In this document: positions 34,701-47,390 of the stretch, piece after piece
Numbering within the stretch: position 1 is the stretch's first letter
How the letters are laid out: each line of letters begins with the position of its first letter
Made by a program: the position numbers and the translations under genes
Notes under the pieces: generated by a model
Seen by the model: only the letters and a program-made list of their open reading frames with translations
Database searches by the model: none
Told to the model about the DNA's origin: nothing
Source: Porites lobata
Taxonomy: Eukaryota; Cnidaria; Anthozoa; Scleractinia; Poritidae
DNA: 64,000 bases
Assembly (NCBI GenBank): GCA_942486035.1
Contig: CALNXK010000104.1
Location: forward strand, 83,501 to 147,500
Direction of reading: 5' to 3'

Positions 34701-37700
34701 TTACAATCCCTCGATGATGGCACCTACGCTTAAAATGCCAAACAAAATTACAGTAGGTAAGGACGAGTAAATATGTGACGATCTACCTGCACCGCCACAT
34801 GGAGCATTAGTTTTTCTTAAAGGAGGTTGCACAAGGTCTCTGCTGAACATATACGTTGGGGTACTTGCAGAAGTCCAGCCTGTACTCATGCCAGTCTCAG
34901 CGGATGCACTGTAAATCCGGGACATGGACGATGATGTTAGCTGCTGCCCAGGTAGTCCAGGCGTCGCTATGGTTACTTGACTCCTCGTAGCACGTGTTAA
35001 ACTCGGATACGTTATTGTTGTTATGAAATTCAATCGAGTTACGGGACTTTCTACGTGCTTCAGAGTGTTGTCGTTGCAGAGATTTCCAGTACAGCATTTA
35101 ATAAAACAGTTTTCGACGATACCGCTATGGTTGTAACAATACAAGCTCTGGAGAAATCCGCAATCCTTTAAGACGGAACAGTTTTTGATTGTCTCCACTC
35201 GCCGACCAATCAGAGGGAAATCCGATGTCTTGGTCACGGTGAAGCAAGAATCGTACGAACGAGAACCAGAAGGTTGACATTCTATCTCACTTGTTGTGTT
35301 CTCGCAGCTATTGAAGAGGTTTCCTTGACATGAAAAACATTTCATAGACAGCACTGTGGAAGAAAACATTCAAATTAGTGGCTTGCTGTTGGTACAAAAA
35401 TCACACAACTTTCTACATTTCGCATCTGATTTAAGCTATGTGTATACTATACTGAATAGCTTAGAATCTCCACTCAGTTAGAGATCAGCGCGAGGCAGGT
35501 TCGCTCCGCGCGTTAGAGAAATCTCGCCAAAATTCCCTCTAATGTGTGAACAGAATCCCTGTCCGGTCTTGACCCGGTATGGTTTTCGTGGCGGTGCAAA
35601 ACCTATAAGGTATGATGGAACATAGCCTTAAGCAAATACGGTGGAAGACGCACATTTTAGGGTTTTTTTTAACAAAGGAGAAAGTCAATTAGAGAGAATC
35701 ATAATTTAAAGCTTCAAGATCTTTCAAGAATTAATGGCTGTGCTCCTTTACGTGTCCTCAACGAACTGAAGACACTTTTCAGATCAAATACCATCTATAG
35801 AGAATAACGACAAAGAGAGCGAATTTCGGCGACTGTTAAATTTTCTCTTGACAACAATTAACAAATTTCAATTTCCGATTAATTTCAAGCGTTTAATTGG
35901 TCTAAAAATAACCTTGGTGAAATTCACGTATCTCTCAAGGGATGGACTGGACGTTTCCTTCTCTGTTCCATTGGGGTCCTTACGATCCGACAACGGCGAC
36001 GTCCATGAAAACATTGCAGTAAAATAGATTTCGCATTCTTTCAAACCGTTTCGCAATTATCCCGAGTCGCCCAGTTACTTAAAAGAAGGGAATTTATGTT
36101 GGAGCTGAAGAGAGGGCACCTAATTAAGTTCAGACAGAGTTGGTAGAATTTAACGCCTTGCCGTTCCCTTCCTCAAAAAAACCTGCCGCGAATTTGGTCA
36201 TTTCATATCGTAGTCGTGCACGGACGGCAAAGAAATGTACAAAAAAAGCGTTATGCACGTTCAGCGAGTTGTTGCTTTGCTAACTAAACCCATTGCTTTT
36301 TGAAGTTGTCTTTGCTGTCGCCTTCGTAGTTTCGTAAGGTCCCTATTATTGTATCTTGGCACTGTATCGTTTCTCTATTAACCCCACATACGTTTAGTTG
36401 TGGAATAATAAACTTACCGGCGGTAAAAATGCGCAAGATGCACGGTCGGTCAAAAAAAAGCCTTTAGACCTTTTCTTTATTTACTAGAATCAGCAAGCTC
36501 AGAAAAAAGTCAAAATTCAAACAAACGCAGAGTGCTCAAATCCAAGTTTGAATCAAACGCCGGCGGTTAATGATACGGTATGTTGGCTTTTGAGGAGAGG
36601 GGAAGACCAGCGTAGCCGGAAAAAAATCATTAGAAGTAAAAGAACACCAAAGAGGGTTCCCAATCCGGCCGGCATGGGCTTTTTCAATCCGCTCACTTCG
36701 ACACAAATTTTTGCTCAACCCGGTAATCTTAACTCTTGCCGAATACCGGCCTTCTGACCTTTGTGCTACCTACCGCACAAGTCTTTCCCCCGTGCTTCGC
36801 CATTACAGTCATTTGTATGGACAGAAATATTGCCTCACGATCGATGTGTCAACCATGTGACGTCATATGCATATTTAAGTAAGAACCGGCTTAACGCACA
36901 TTCTGTGGCAATTTGACCATGTTCGCGTTGGAAAAAAGTACCGATAAAATGATTCTCATGCCATCAAAACCATTTTTCCCGTTATTTTTGGTATTTAGCT
37001 CGTTAAGGCAAATCCCGGATCGCGCGAAAACACCTATTTCAGGAACACTTAACAAACCTTTGTGGACACTTGGCAGACACCGGGACGGACTTGATTACAT
37101 ATACGGGCCAAGGTGCAAATGCGCGTGCGCCATATGCTAAATCTAAATATGAGTTAGTAACACCTGACGCAGCGAGGCGTAAGGGCAGGGCGGGAAAGGT
37201 AGCTGGCCCAGTGCCAAAAAACGCGCTGCCAGAGGCTCCTGTTAAAAAAGGAATAGACTCAAGCCCTGCTTTGTGTGCATGTGCCTGTAATTGCCCCTGG
37301 GCCATTTATGTTGTCAAATGAATACTTTACACAGAGATTTTCTTCTAGTCCTTCGAACTGTTGTTGTCATGACACTTATTTACCTAGTGCAAGATGTCCT
37401 GTTTTAAAAATTTAAACTGATTATAATCTTTCATCGGAATAGTTAAGCTGAGACTTGAACTTTGAAGTTTTTTCCTTTCTGGGGTTAATCCCAGTTTTCA
37501 ATGACGTAGTTACCACGCGCAGTAATCCGAAAGGAAATAAATTTTTAGCATTAAAAGTCAGATCCAACAGGGATTATCCACTGGCGACAATTATTCTCCG
37601 ACGGGAAAAACTGTATGGATTAATGCAATTAAATGCATCATACACATCCGCACCATATCTCACCTCATATCAGACGTTTTTCGTGGTTAAACCTTTCGCG

Positions 37701-39148
37701 ATTACGGTTTGGAATCAATATGAAACCGCCCAGATAGGAAATGACTTTTTTTCCCTAAAATCATATGTCCCGAATATGAAATTAATATGAAAGGAGAATT
37801 GTAGATTATTATCGCGTCAGTCAAAAACGAACCTTTATTTTCGATTGCCATGTTTGCAAAGGAATCAACTAACCGGAACCGCCATTAATATTTTAGTTGT
37901 ATTTAATAGATTTAAAAGCGTGGTTAATGAAACCCGACTTGTTTCAAAATTAAAAACATTGGGAAGAAAGGTCTATTCATCGTCCGATGAATAAACGAGA
38001 CAGGTATAAAGATGAAAAATGGATTGATTCCCGAGCTATAAATGGCCTCCGCTACGAGTCAGCGTGCTGATGATATTTCAATTACCTCGAAAAAGCGTGA
38101 TTTCTTATTTTTTGCATACATATTTGAAACATTAACCGATTTCGGTAAATTACTTGATAACGGCCACAAAAGAATTTCTTTCCCACGATAATGAAATATC
38201 TGTGAAGTCGACTGGAGCCATTCGATATTGGAACAAGGCGAAATTCACCCAAGAAAGGCCCTAGACAAAAGGCCCAGTATTACATCGGAAGTTAGACAAA
38301 TAAATTCCATGGAATCCAAATTATAAAACTTTCGCCAGGATTTAAACGCTGTGAAACTAACAGAGTATTCTGCAAGACTCTACATGCTGGCACCATGAAT
38401 GCAATTTTAAATTTTCCGTACAAGGTAAAGGCTGATTGCGTTTTATTGAATATGAAAAATTAATTCTCCTCAAAGAAAACGAAAATGAGTATGCAATCTG
38501 CAAGATCTTCCGAAACAATACATATTATCTGGATGTAATGACCAGATGTGTAAACAATGATGTCCTTTTCACAAGCCTTTATTAATTTAAGGTAGCACCT
38601 TTACTTTTAGCGCGGTTTCGGTGGATATAATACTAATTTGTAACTAATTTTGTAGTCTTAAAAATGATGGAATGGGGACAAACTAAACAAATTTCATTGC
38701 TGATAAAATTCTAGTTATGATCTCGATATATAAAGCTTGGTGAAGGTTTTGGGCCTCTACCACCTTTGAAAATTAAATCACACTGGTAAGTCTTGAAGGT
38801 TTTGCGAGCTTTTGATTGTCACGATCTCTGGATAACAAATAACTGGCTATTAAATTAACAATAAAAATAGCGATAATAATAAAACAAACTGACAAGGTTG
38901 AAAAACATGAGTAAAATATTGGCTATATATACCGCACACGACAAAAATGTGCCTGATCTATACAACGTGGAGAGCAATGCAAGAAGGATCATTTCACTGA
39001 ACAGTATTCTTTCCATTTCATTCTGTTGGAGGGATTGAAAACAAGAAATTACTTAAGAGGTTTGCTTTTAATAAAACCTGAACTTACCTGGGCGTATCAG
39101 GTAGATGGAACACCAGAGGAGGAGAGCGAAGTAACAAATACACTTCAT
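34701..39148 (-). CDS. Ly6/uPAR-domain protein, secreted or GPI-anchored (Ly6-B)
   Basis: Two exons on the minus strand join in phase: 39148-39088 (ATG, donor GTAAGT) and 35353-34701 (acceptor TTCCACAG, stop TAA). They give 714 nt, or 237 residues. Exon 1 encodes the signal peptide MKCICYFALLLWCSIYLIRP. The body starts VLSMKCFSCQGN and contains 12 cysteines in the same order as Ly6-A, ending FIKCCTGNLCND, the family signature. A long Ser/Thr-rich stalk follows, then the hydrophobic tail LPTVILFGILSVGAII, consistent with GPI anchoring. The single intron is phase 1 and 3.7 kb. Unlike Ly6-A, the three-finger domain is not split by an intron. The role is inferred only at family level: an extracellular surface protein. 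Confidence 0.87.
36200..36345. repeat. Paralogue of the 28720-29287 MITE, right half (empty site)
   Basis: This copy shares CGTAGTCGTGCA, AAGAAATGTACAAAAAA, ATGCACGT, GTTGCTTTGCTAA and AAGGTCCCTATTATT-type sequence with the right half of the element at 28720-29287, without the inserted palindrome. It lies within the Ly6-B intron. Confidence 0.7.
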
Positions 39149-40005
39149 CTTCAGTTGACGGTACCTCGATTGGAGGAAGACCTAGTTAGAATGATATATT
39201 GCGATCTGTTTCAACTCCTTTCAGGGAGCTGAATCAACAGACCGCCCACATGTCAAAGGGCAGTCCTGACGTAAGTCCTTGGTTCTTTATTTAATAAGTA
39301 CGTGGATTAGGCTTGACAACAACTAATTACTTTATAAATGAAAAAAAAAATTGACCTGTACAAAACCGATATTTAAGACGATTGCTCGAACAGAATTTAG
39401 TGTGGGAGGGCAGGGGGTTGACAACGCGAGCCTCAGGGGCGGGAGGGGTACGTGAGGCGGGAGAGGAAAAGGGCGGGAGGTGGGAATTCTAGTATAGCTA
39501 GAAGAGCGGGAAGAGGGAGAAATAGGGGAAAATTACGCAACAATGCTTAATATTTCGCAATACAAAAGGGGTTAAGGAATGGAAGGCAAGGAAAATACGG
39601 CGGAAGACGAAAATTTAAGGAGTGGGAGGCCGGGGAGGGCTGGAACCTCCCGTCAACCTCCTTCCCATCTTTAGTTCAGAGATCAGACTAACACTTAGTG
39701 ACCAAGAAAGCTAAGAGACGGGAGAAGAATGAAAACTAAAGAATAATAATAATAATAAAACTAAGAAAAAAATCTCGCATTGGTTCTCCTTTAGCGGCAA
39801 CCCGACATATTAGCGTCAGTCACGATTTAGTCTCCCTTTATGTCGACCCAACGACTCTGCTATGTCTCGGTAATTCCACATCGTGAGAATTAATTTGGCC
39901 TTAATTTCTTAAGTTTGCGCTTGCCAGCACACTCATCCACTTACTTTTAAGTCTACTTTCAGTAATATCTAATATAATTAGGCTGGTTGCTTACCAAAAC
40001 TGCTT
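39149..40005. other. Ly6-B upstream region, no gene supported
   Basis: This should contain the Ly6-B promoter and 5' UTR. A G-rich segment lies at about 39400-39520. No TATA box or initiator can be assigned with confidence, and no other gene is seen. Confidence 0.4.
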
Positions 40006-40520
40006 GGCTCTCCCCTCCGCAGAGCCAAGGTTGCAAACAGGCCTCTGCGGTAGGCTTTTATAGATTGTGCTACTTTCAGTAATATGTAATATAATTAATA
40101 TAATTACGCTGGCTGCTTAACAAAGCTGCTTTGTTTCGTTGTTGGGGTGATAAAATGATAGCGAATAGGGTGAGGATTTTTTACGCTCATGTAAGATAGT
40201 AACGCACTGAAAGTCAATAAAGGCTCTCCCCTCCGCAGAGCCAAGGTTGCAAACAGGCCTCTGCGGTAGGCTTTTATAGATTGTGCTACTTTCAGTAATA
40301 TGTAATATAATTAATATAATTAGGCTGGCTGCTTAACAAAGCTGCTTTGTTTCGTTGTTGGGGGTGATAAAATGATAGGGAATAGGGTGAGGATTTTTTA
40401 CGCTCATGTAAGAGAGTAACGCACTGAAAATCAATAAACCGCATATAAAGGCTCTCTCCTCCGCAGAGACAAGGTTGCAAACAGGCCTCTGCGGTAGGCT
40501 TTTATAGATTGTGCTAGCAT
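40006..40520. repeat. Tandem repeat, ~216-228-bp period, three partial copies
   Basis: GGCTCTCYCCTCCGCAGAG followed by GTTGCAAACAGGCCTCTGCG recurs starting at 40006, 40222 and 40450. Between copies lies CTTTCAGTAATATGTAATAT and GGGTGAGGATTTTTTACGC. Each copy contains a small hairpin, CCGCAGAG/CTCTGCGG. The 62- and 76-residue minus frames here are by-products of the repeat. Confidence 0.85.
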
Positions 40521-41419
40521 CATTTTTAACGTTATTTGAGAAAAATAGCATAATTTTTCCCATTTTTAAAACGTAGCACTGCTAGCATAATTCGCATATT
40601 TGATAATTATCAGAACATTTTTGGGTTTTGACAGGCACGTTGATTCCCAAATCCCAATTATACGCTGACGTTGTTCGATGTTTTAGCGGTATTTGCAGTT
40701 CACTGAGCTTAGAAATAGGGGCCTGAGACTAGGGTGTATGAATGAGTGAATGAATGAATGATTTATTTAATGTCGAAGACGTGGGAAGTGTTTACACAAT
40801 CTTCCGAGCCAGAGGCTCATGTTAAAATCGCTCGACAAACTAAAAAATACAAAACAGGATAAAAAGTGAATTATGTATATACAAATATTAAGAAAAACCT
40901 AAAAACATCGTAATTTTGGGAAATTTTTTTAGAGAAACTATTTTCTGAAAAAAAAAAACACTTAAAAAAACCTAAGAACATGCATTAAAAATATTTTAAA
41001 ACGGACTAATCGTTATAAACTGATTAAAATATTAAAAAATATAACTATGTCAGTATAATTATGTCAGTATAATTATATATGTATATATAAATTAGCCCAA
41101 GAATATGTAAAAATGTGTACGGGAACCGGAAGTCCGATGGCAAACCATGTCGGTCCTATTACCTCTCATAGGCAAGGCTACAAATGGCGTCACCCATGCC
41201 AGCCGAATCGAACGTAACCTGAGATCAGGCCCAATTTTAGCGGTTCTCATACATTCTCTCTAACGGCTACCGCTAAAATTGGGCCTGATACAAACTCTCT
41301 CACGGTTGTGCCTAAATCATACCCTCCAAAAGGACAGCCGAGGAGCACTAGGAACGAGTTTCCGATTCGGGCCGACTTCGGAAATTCTCTAAAGCATCCA
41401 ATATGGCGGCTCAAGCGTG

Positions 41420-44250
41420 GTGAAAACTGACAGTCAAAGGAGCCGTTTTATCGCCAGAGAAGCCTGATTTACGGTATTGTTGACGCAGTTTGCGTTTATT
41501 GTGAGTTTTGAAGTGTTCTTGGTCTTGTATAGCAAGCAATCCTTTTATAAATGTCTTATCAATCTGTCTTGTCCCGCTGGCCGGTATTACCGAAAAAACT
41601 AGTACCGTCCAACGGGACATCCTAAATTATAGCAACATTTGTTGGCATGTACATCACCTCTAGCTTTTATTGTTAAACTTTGTTGTAGGACTGGATTTCT
41701 ACAGGTTTCTACAAGCTTAGGATAACTCTATGGGAACATTTTTATTCATAAAAGTGGCCTTGTCCTTTTAGCCGGTATTACCGAAGAAAATAATACCGTC
41801 CAACGGGACATCCTGAGTTTTAGCAACATTTGTTAGGAGGTATATCATATCTGGGTTTTTATTGTTAAACGGTGTTGTAGAACTTGATTTCTGTAGGTTT
41901 CTACAAGCTTAGGATAACTCTATGGGAACATTTTTTTCATAAAAGTGGCCTTGTCCTTTTAGCCTGTATTACCGAAGAAAATAGTACCGTCCAACGAGAC
42001 ATCCTGAGTTTTAGCAACATTTGTTAGGAGGTATATCATATCTGGGTTTTTTATTGTTAAACGGTGATTCTTTAGGTTTCCAAAAGGCCAGGGTAACTAA
42101 ACAGGAATGTTTTGATATGCAGCTTGTTATTGTTACATTGTAATACATACCTTGCCCTCTGAAGGCTTTTTCCTATCAGCTGATGAGGGAAGCTGAACAA
42201 AGATAGTTTTATTCATTCTTTGTTGTTGTTATCACCTAAGAATGTCCACCCAGGGGGACAATCTATAGGGAGTACTCAAAACTGACAGCTAGAGGTGCCG
42301 CTTTATTGGCAGGGAAGCGTGATTTTAGAGCATACTTTGCGATGTTTGAGATTCTCATGTTCTTTGAAAAATTCCTTATTGATCATATCTGCAGTCCTTT
42401 ATGTAAATGATATCCTTTCATTCATGATATACTTCCATCCTTACTACATCCAGGAAAGGCCAGTAAGATCTATTATTATCATAAATATTATTGTTATTGT
42501 TGTTGTTATTATTATTTAGTATTGTTATAGAATCATTGTTATTTCCTGTCCTCAGTATTTGTGTGTTGTTTGACTGGTCAGTATCACTCAGCAAAAAAAG
42601 GTTGGTACAGTTGGCTGTACTCAGCGGCTGGCACTATCAAAACAAATCAAAATAATGTTTAAACTCAACTGATTGTGGTGTCTTTGTCTGTATGGTAGGT
42701 TTTGCTATTTCATCACCTTTGCAATGAAGATTATTGAATGGAAAGTCATTCATTATGCAATTCCATCAAAATAAATATGAACTTTTAAGTATTATCCTTC
42801 AAAACAATTTTCATTTGCAGAGTACCTCAGCAGGGGGATAATGCCCAACTATAAACGGGTATTGAAACCGTTTAAAAAAGTTCAGACGCTGTTGATGAAA
42901 AGAAGTTAGTTTCACAGTATTCTACCCCCTTTGAAATACAAGTCTATTTTTACTCTAAGACCTTGGATATTAATTAATACTCTTTCGTCTCCACTCTTTT
43001 ATCTTTTCAAGATTTCCAAAACATGATCAAGCAATAGCTGTTGCAAACGTTTTTGTAATAAACTTAAAGTACGAGGGACAGATTCACGATTTTTGAATGA
43101 TGGGTTGATGATACCAGTCGGCCATCAAACTATATGCTATTAATTTTAAGTTGTTGCACTTTTGTCCCAAAGCATGCCGATTTAGGAAGGACGATGGCTG
43201 GTTGGCTTCACAAGGTTTTTGCCTCCCACGTATTTCCATTTGTTTCCCCAAGCATTATATTTTTTGGTAGACTGTTCTAAAAAAGGGTGGCTAGCCAGTC
43301 AATCCACCCCTTCTGGATCCAAACACTGACACATGTACTACCAATTCTTGTTCATGAGTGGAGAAAATAAAGCTTGAAAGCAACTCTAAACTCATCGTGC
43401 TCCTTAATAATTAAGTAACACAAGAAATCTATACGAGGAAATTATTTTATCTCAGGTAAGTTTTGTTTTCCATTTGTTTCAACGTCATCAGCATTCATTA
43501 CCATACCCCAAAACAAAAGAAAAGCAAAAATTACCTGAGATAAAAAACTAACTTTCAAAACACCTTCAAATGAGATAAACGATGAAAAATTAAACACAAG
43601 CTTGCTGAGCTAATTTAGGACGTCCTGCTTGGTGGTACTATTTTCTTAGCTTATACCAATCAAAACGAATAGACAATTTTCAAGAATAAAAACCACTCCT
43701 GTTTGGTCATCCTTGGATTTCAAATGTCAAACCAGAAAAAGGGTTTTACACTTCCCTATCACTGTTATACCTGAGTACTCCCTGCTGTAGAGTGTCTCCC
43801 TGGCAAGACATTCTTAGGTGAGTACAACAACAAGGTATGAATTAAACTATCTTTGTTCAGCAGTCCCCAGCTGGTAGGAAAAAGCTTAGCAAGGTATGTT
43901 CTACAATGTAACAATAACAAGCTGCATGTCATGTAGTAATACATGCAAGCAACTGCTGACATAGTTTAGGATGTCCTGCTAGGCGGTACTATTTCCTTAA
44001 ATAATACAAGCCAAATGGACAAGGCGTTTTTTACGATAAAAAAAACATTCCTGTTTAGTTACCCTGGCCTTTTGGAAACCTAAAGAATGACCGTTTAGCA
44101 TATAAAAAACCCAGATATGATATACCTCCTAACAAATGTTGCTAAAACTCAGGATGTCCCACTGGAAGGTACCATTTTCTCCGGTAATACCGGCCAAAAG
44201 GACAGGGTCACTTTTATGAATAAAAATATTCCTATACAGTTATCCTAAGC
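41420..44250. repeat. Large inverted arrays of a ~191-bp repeat inside the element
   Basis: On the left, three tandem copies start at 41571, 41762 and 41953. Each contains a GGTATTACCGA segment, CCGTCCAACGGGACATCCT and TAGCAACATTTGTTAGG. On the right, inverse copies at about 43610-43680 and 43970-44230 carry AGGATGTCC, CAAATGTTGCTAAAACTC and CGGTAATACCGGCC. Inner arms 42110-42285 and 43770-43930 also pair (GCAGCTTGTTATTGTTACAT against its inverse). The middle, 42300-43600, is not repeated by eye. Confidence 0.8.
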
Positions 44251-44269
44251 TTTCTCGATCTAATCTCCA

Positions 44270-44760
44270 AGCAAGGGAGACTGAATCCCGCCGTAAGCGC
44301 GTTCTTGTCTCATATCAAATCATGGAACGACGTTAAGGTCCCTAAATAAAGGCCCCGAGGGGATGTCTCATTTTTTGTCTAGGATTACTCTGGCGCATCG
44401 TTTCTGTAAATTGATTGCGTCTTGGACGTGGAGCTTCGGTTTGCTTCATGTCCCCAAGACAATAACCCGCGTAGTCAAGTATTAACTGGATAAGTGAGTT
44501 GTAAAACAAACTTCTCAGCTTTCAGTCACAGAAATGTATCTGTTCTTTTCAAAAGGCGAAGTCGCTTTCCCATATTCGATACCGCTGTTTAAAAACAGTT
44601 GTCTATCTTTATGCCAGGTAGTTTAGTATCGGGTACAGAATCAAGCTGAACCTCAACTGTTCTCACATTAAGATTTCTGCCGTTCAAGCAGTTAGCCCCA
44701 AACTTGTGCTGTAGACAATCGCTTACAGGGACGAGAATCATCAGCAAACGCAAACGCAAA
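44270..44760 (-). pseudogene. LINE ORF2 C-terminal fragment
   Basis: Minus-strand frames give QLDSVPDTKLPGIKIDNCF near 44610 and, near 44380, INLQKRCARVILDKK, DIPSGPLFRDLNVV and PWFDMRQERAYGG. This is the familiar order after the catalytic motifs of a non-LTR reverse transcriptase. Stops and shifts break it. It lies within the 6.76-kb element and was probably inserted there. Confidence 0.65.
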
Positions 44761-45998
44761 CACAGCTTACGTATATGCTTCTGGGAACGAAAACTCGAAC
44801 TTACCCTATGTGGAAGACGAGCTCAGAGCACTAGCCTAATCACCAATTAACCGACTGCTGCTTCAGCCACGAACACTGAGATACACTTTGGAGAACAGAA
44901 GTAGTTGATTATGTATACTGAAGAGGAAGCAGCGTACTTACCACGGAAACTACGAGGTACTGTTCACTGTGACGCAACCAACCGTCAAATGAAAGTTATG
45001 CTGCTTGTTAGCTCTAATCAATGGTCAATTTTCTGTACGAGTCATAGAACCGTGAAATCTCGACATTTTGACACTTTTCCAATAGTGAGGTAATGAACCG
45101 TTCACCCGCTAGATCATTCTTTCTGTTGACATTTGCTTGAAAAAACGATCTTTGATCCTAGCGCACTTGTAAAACGGATTAAGGATAAGAAGGCAGTCTT
45201 TGCCAAATCACTGATATCGTATCAGAGAATTATAGTTTTTGTTTGATATTAGTCAAAAGTAAATCAAGTGCGGTAAACTGAAGCTACAGTCCAGTTCAGA
45301 ACATCAGGTTAAACTTTCAAAGCTATTCCCGGCGTTGGTTAGCATTGGTCACCCAGTGAAGGCCCATACATAATGAAGACCGCAAGAAAAGGATGGACGG
45401 TTTGGAGTATTTCTAGAGTCGGGGGTATTCATTTTTAGAGCCTATTAAAAGCCATCTGTGCAAGACTTTAAAAAAGCCATCGCTTATGATTTTTCCAAAA
45501 AAATCATTAAATAGTTTGGAAATGAATAAACCGACGATGAATGGCGAGATTTTGAATTTTAGTTCAGACGTCACATTCCCATGAGTTTAGAAAAAGACAC
45601 GTCATTCATGTTCAATGAACTAGGAATGGACCCGAATGACGCAGGTGTTTTGTAGGAATAAACTTCCTTCGTGGAAACAATCATATCGCTGGGCCGAAAA
45701 GTCCCAAGTACATATATACTCAACGACTTGCTATTTCATTGACTTATTCTAGTTTTGGCTTTAAACTAGGGGTTTTTCCTACTCATAATTCCGAATAGAT
45801 TGGCATCTCTGCGGTAGCAGTCACCTGAGTTTGACGTTTGGGAGCCAGTTGCATAAATCTCAACGTGAGACACACTAGCTAATCCCTATTTCAAACAGAA
45901 CAAATTATTAGCTAGAAATGCTCTACTTTTTTCACAACTCTTGAATAATTCTATCTCGTTCCAAATGCGCATACTTCTTCAGTTTTCAAAGAATTGAC

Positions 45999-46031
45999 AA
46001 AAGTAAATAGAAATAATTTCTATTTACTTTT
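45999..46031. other. Perfect short hairpin
   Basis: AAAAGTAAATAGAAAT and its exact inverse are separated by a single A (16 + 1 + 16). AT-rich. There is no G/C-rich stem or RNA gene context, so a function is not claimed. Confidence 0.6.
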
Positions 46032-47227
46032 TCTGTTGAAAAACGACTCATCTTTTCCACAACCTTAACCCGAGCCTTTAATACGCCGATGGAATGCAGA
46101 CGAAAGGGGGTTTAAAGCGATCAAACAAGGACTAAATTTCCTCTAACTACTAGAAAGTATAGCGGAAAGCGGCCAGAGAAGTCAGAGAAAGCGTTTCGTC
46201 GTGCGGAAAAGATCTGGAAAAGGTACTTGGTCGTGGATTACTGATGAATTGGGGAAAATTAAAATGAGGGATTCGTTCGAGAAGCAATATCGTATGATTT
46301 CCTGACGGTGGCGGATGACCGTCGAGTCAGAAACTCGGGCATTCACGTAGTTGTTGACTCATGTATTAGCTTAAATGATTTTAATTGAGGGTCGCTGACT
46401 GGATTCAGCTGTACGGTGATGCTCTTCAGTCCTTTTCAATTTTCTAAACATCAGCCGAAGCGGGTAAGTCTATTTTGGGTTCCTTTGTATCGTCTTCAAA
46501 TGGATACCTATTATTATTTTAGCACAAAAACGTGTTAAGGTCGACGCCGATCACTCGATGATTTTATAAATTCTCAGTAACTGCTAATTGTGTGAAAGTG
46601 TAATGTTCATGGAGAATGTTGATGGAGATCACTATTTCTTAAGCCTGATCGCGCTGAAACAGTTCAGTTCAGTCACAGTTCAGTTTTTAAGTGTGGATCG
46701 TAGTGGATATTTTTACACTGATTAAATCTGTGAAGTTAATTGTTTTAAGGGTATGAGGAGTAGCCAAATGAATAAGAGATTTTTAGTAAACAAAGTAATT
46801 GCACTTTTGAGCTTTGGTCAAACTCAGGTGGTTGTGAGTTTTAGGTTTGATTTTTAAACTATCTTGTTTGTGTTTTTGCGGTGACTCGAATCTTAGTTTG
46901 AAATGCCTGTATTTGTTTTTTTTTTAAAGTTAATGATGAGAATTTGTGCTTTAATTGAAATCGAGTTTTTTTTCTTATGCCATGATTTAAAGGTACTTGA
47001 AGTTATTCATAACTTGTGATCAATAATAGATGGTGTAATTGTTAAGAACTTCCTTGAATGCATTTTAGTGTTGTTGAGAGAAGATGGTGATGACCAGCCT
47101 TTAATTTTACAAACAAAACTAATCCTAAAGGAAACATTGATGATAGTGCATGTCCAGCATTAAGTAAAACAGTTTGGCCTTCCTGGTACAGAGCAGCTTA
47201 GCCTTTTTAGGCGGTGGCTCTGGGAGA

Positions 47228-47390
47228 ATTTTATTAGCCTGCGTAGCAAGCGTTTCCGTGCTGTTTCGGAGCAAAGAAAGACCGAGGAACAAGATTCTGG
47301 GACCAAAAAATTCCTTTCTTCCCCACCCCCTCCCCGCTTACTCGCGCCATTTTTCGTGCGGTCTTTGCTCCGAAACAGCACGGATTTGCT
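47228..47390. repeat. TIR element (MITE) nested near the right end of the 6.76-kb element
   Basis: CCGTGCTGTTTCGGAGCAAA at 47255 is the exact inverse of TTTGCTCCGAAACAGCACGG ending at 47383. The interior holds pyrimidine-rich sequence. The overlapping 73- and 77-residue frames are mirror artefacts of the inverted repeat. Confidence 0.7.

Noticed and set aside
37039..37321. Overlapping 83- and 88-residue frames on both strands
   Set aside because: Mirror frames in a locally GC-richer stretch of the Ly6-B intron; no recognisable family, signal sequence or splice partners.
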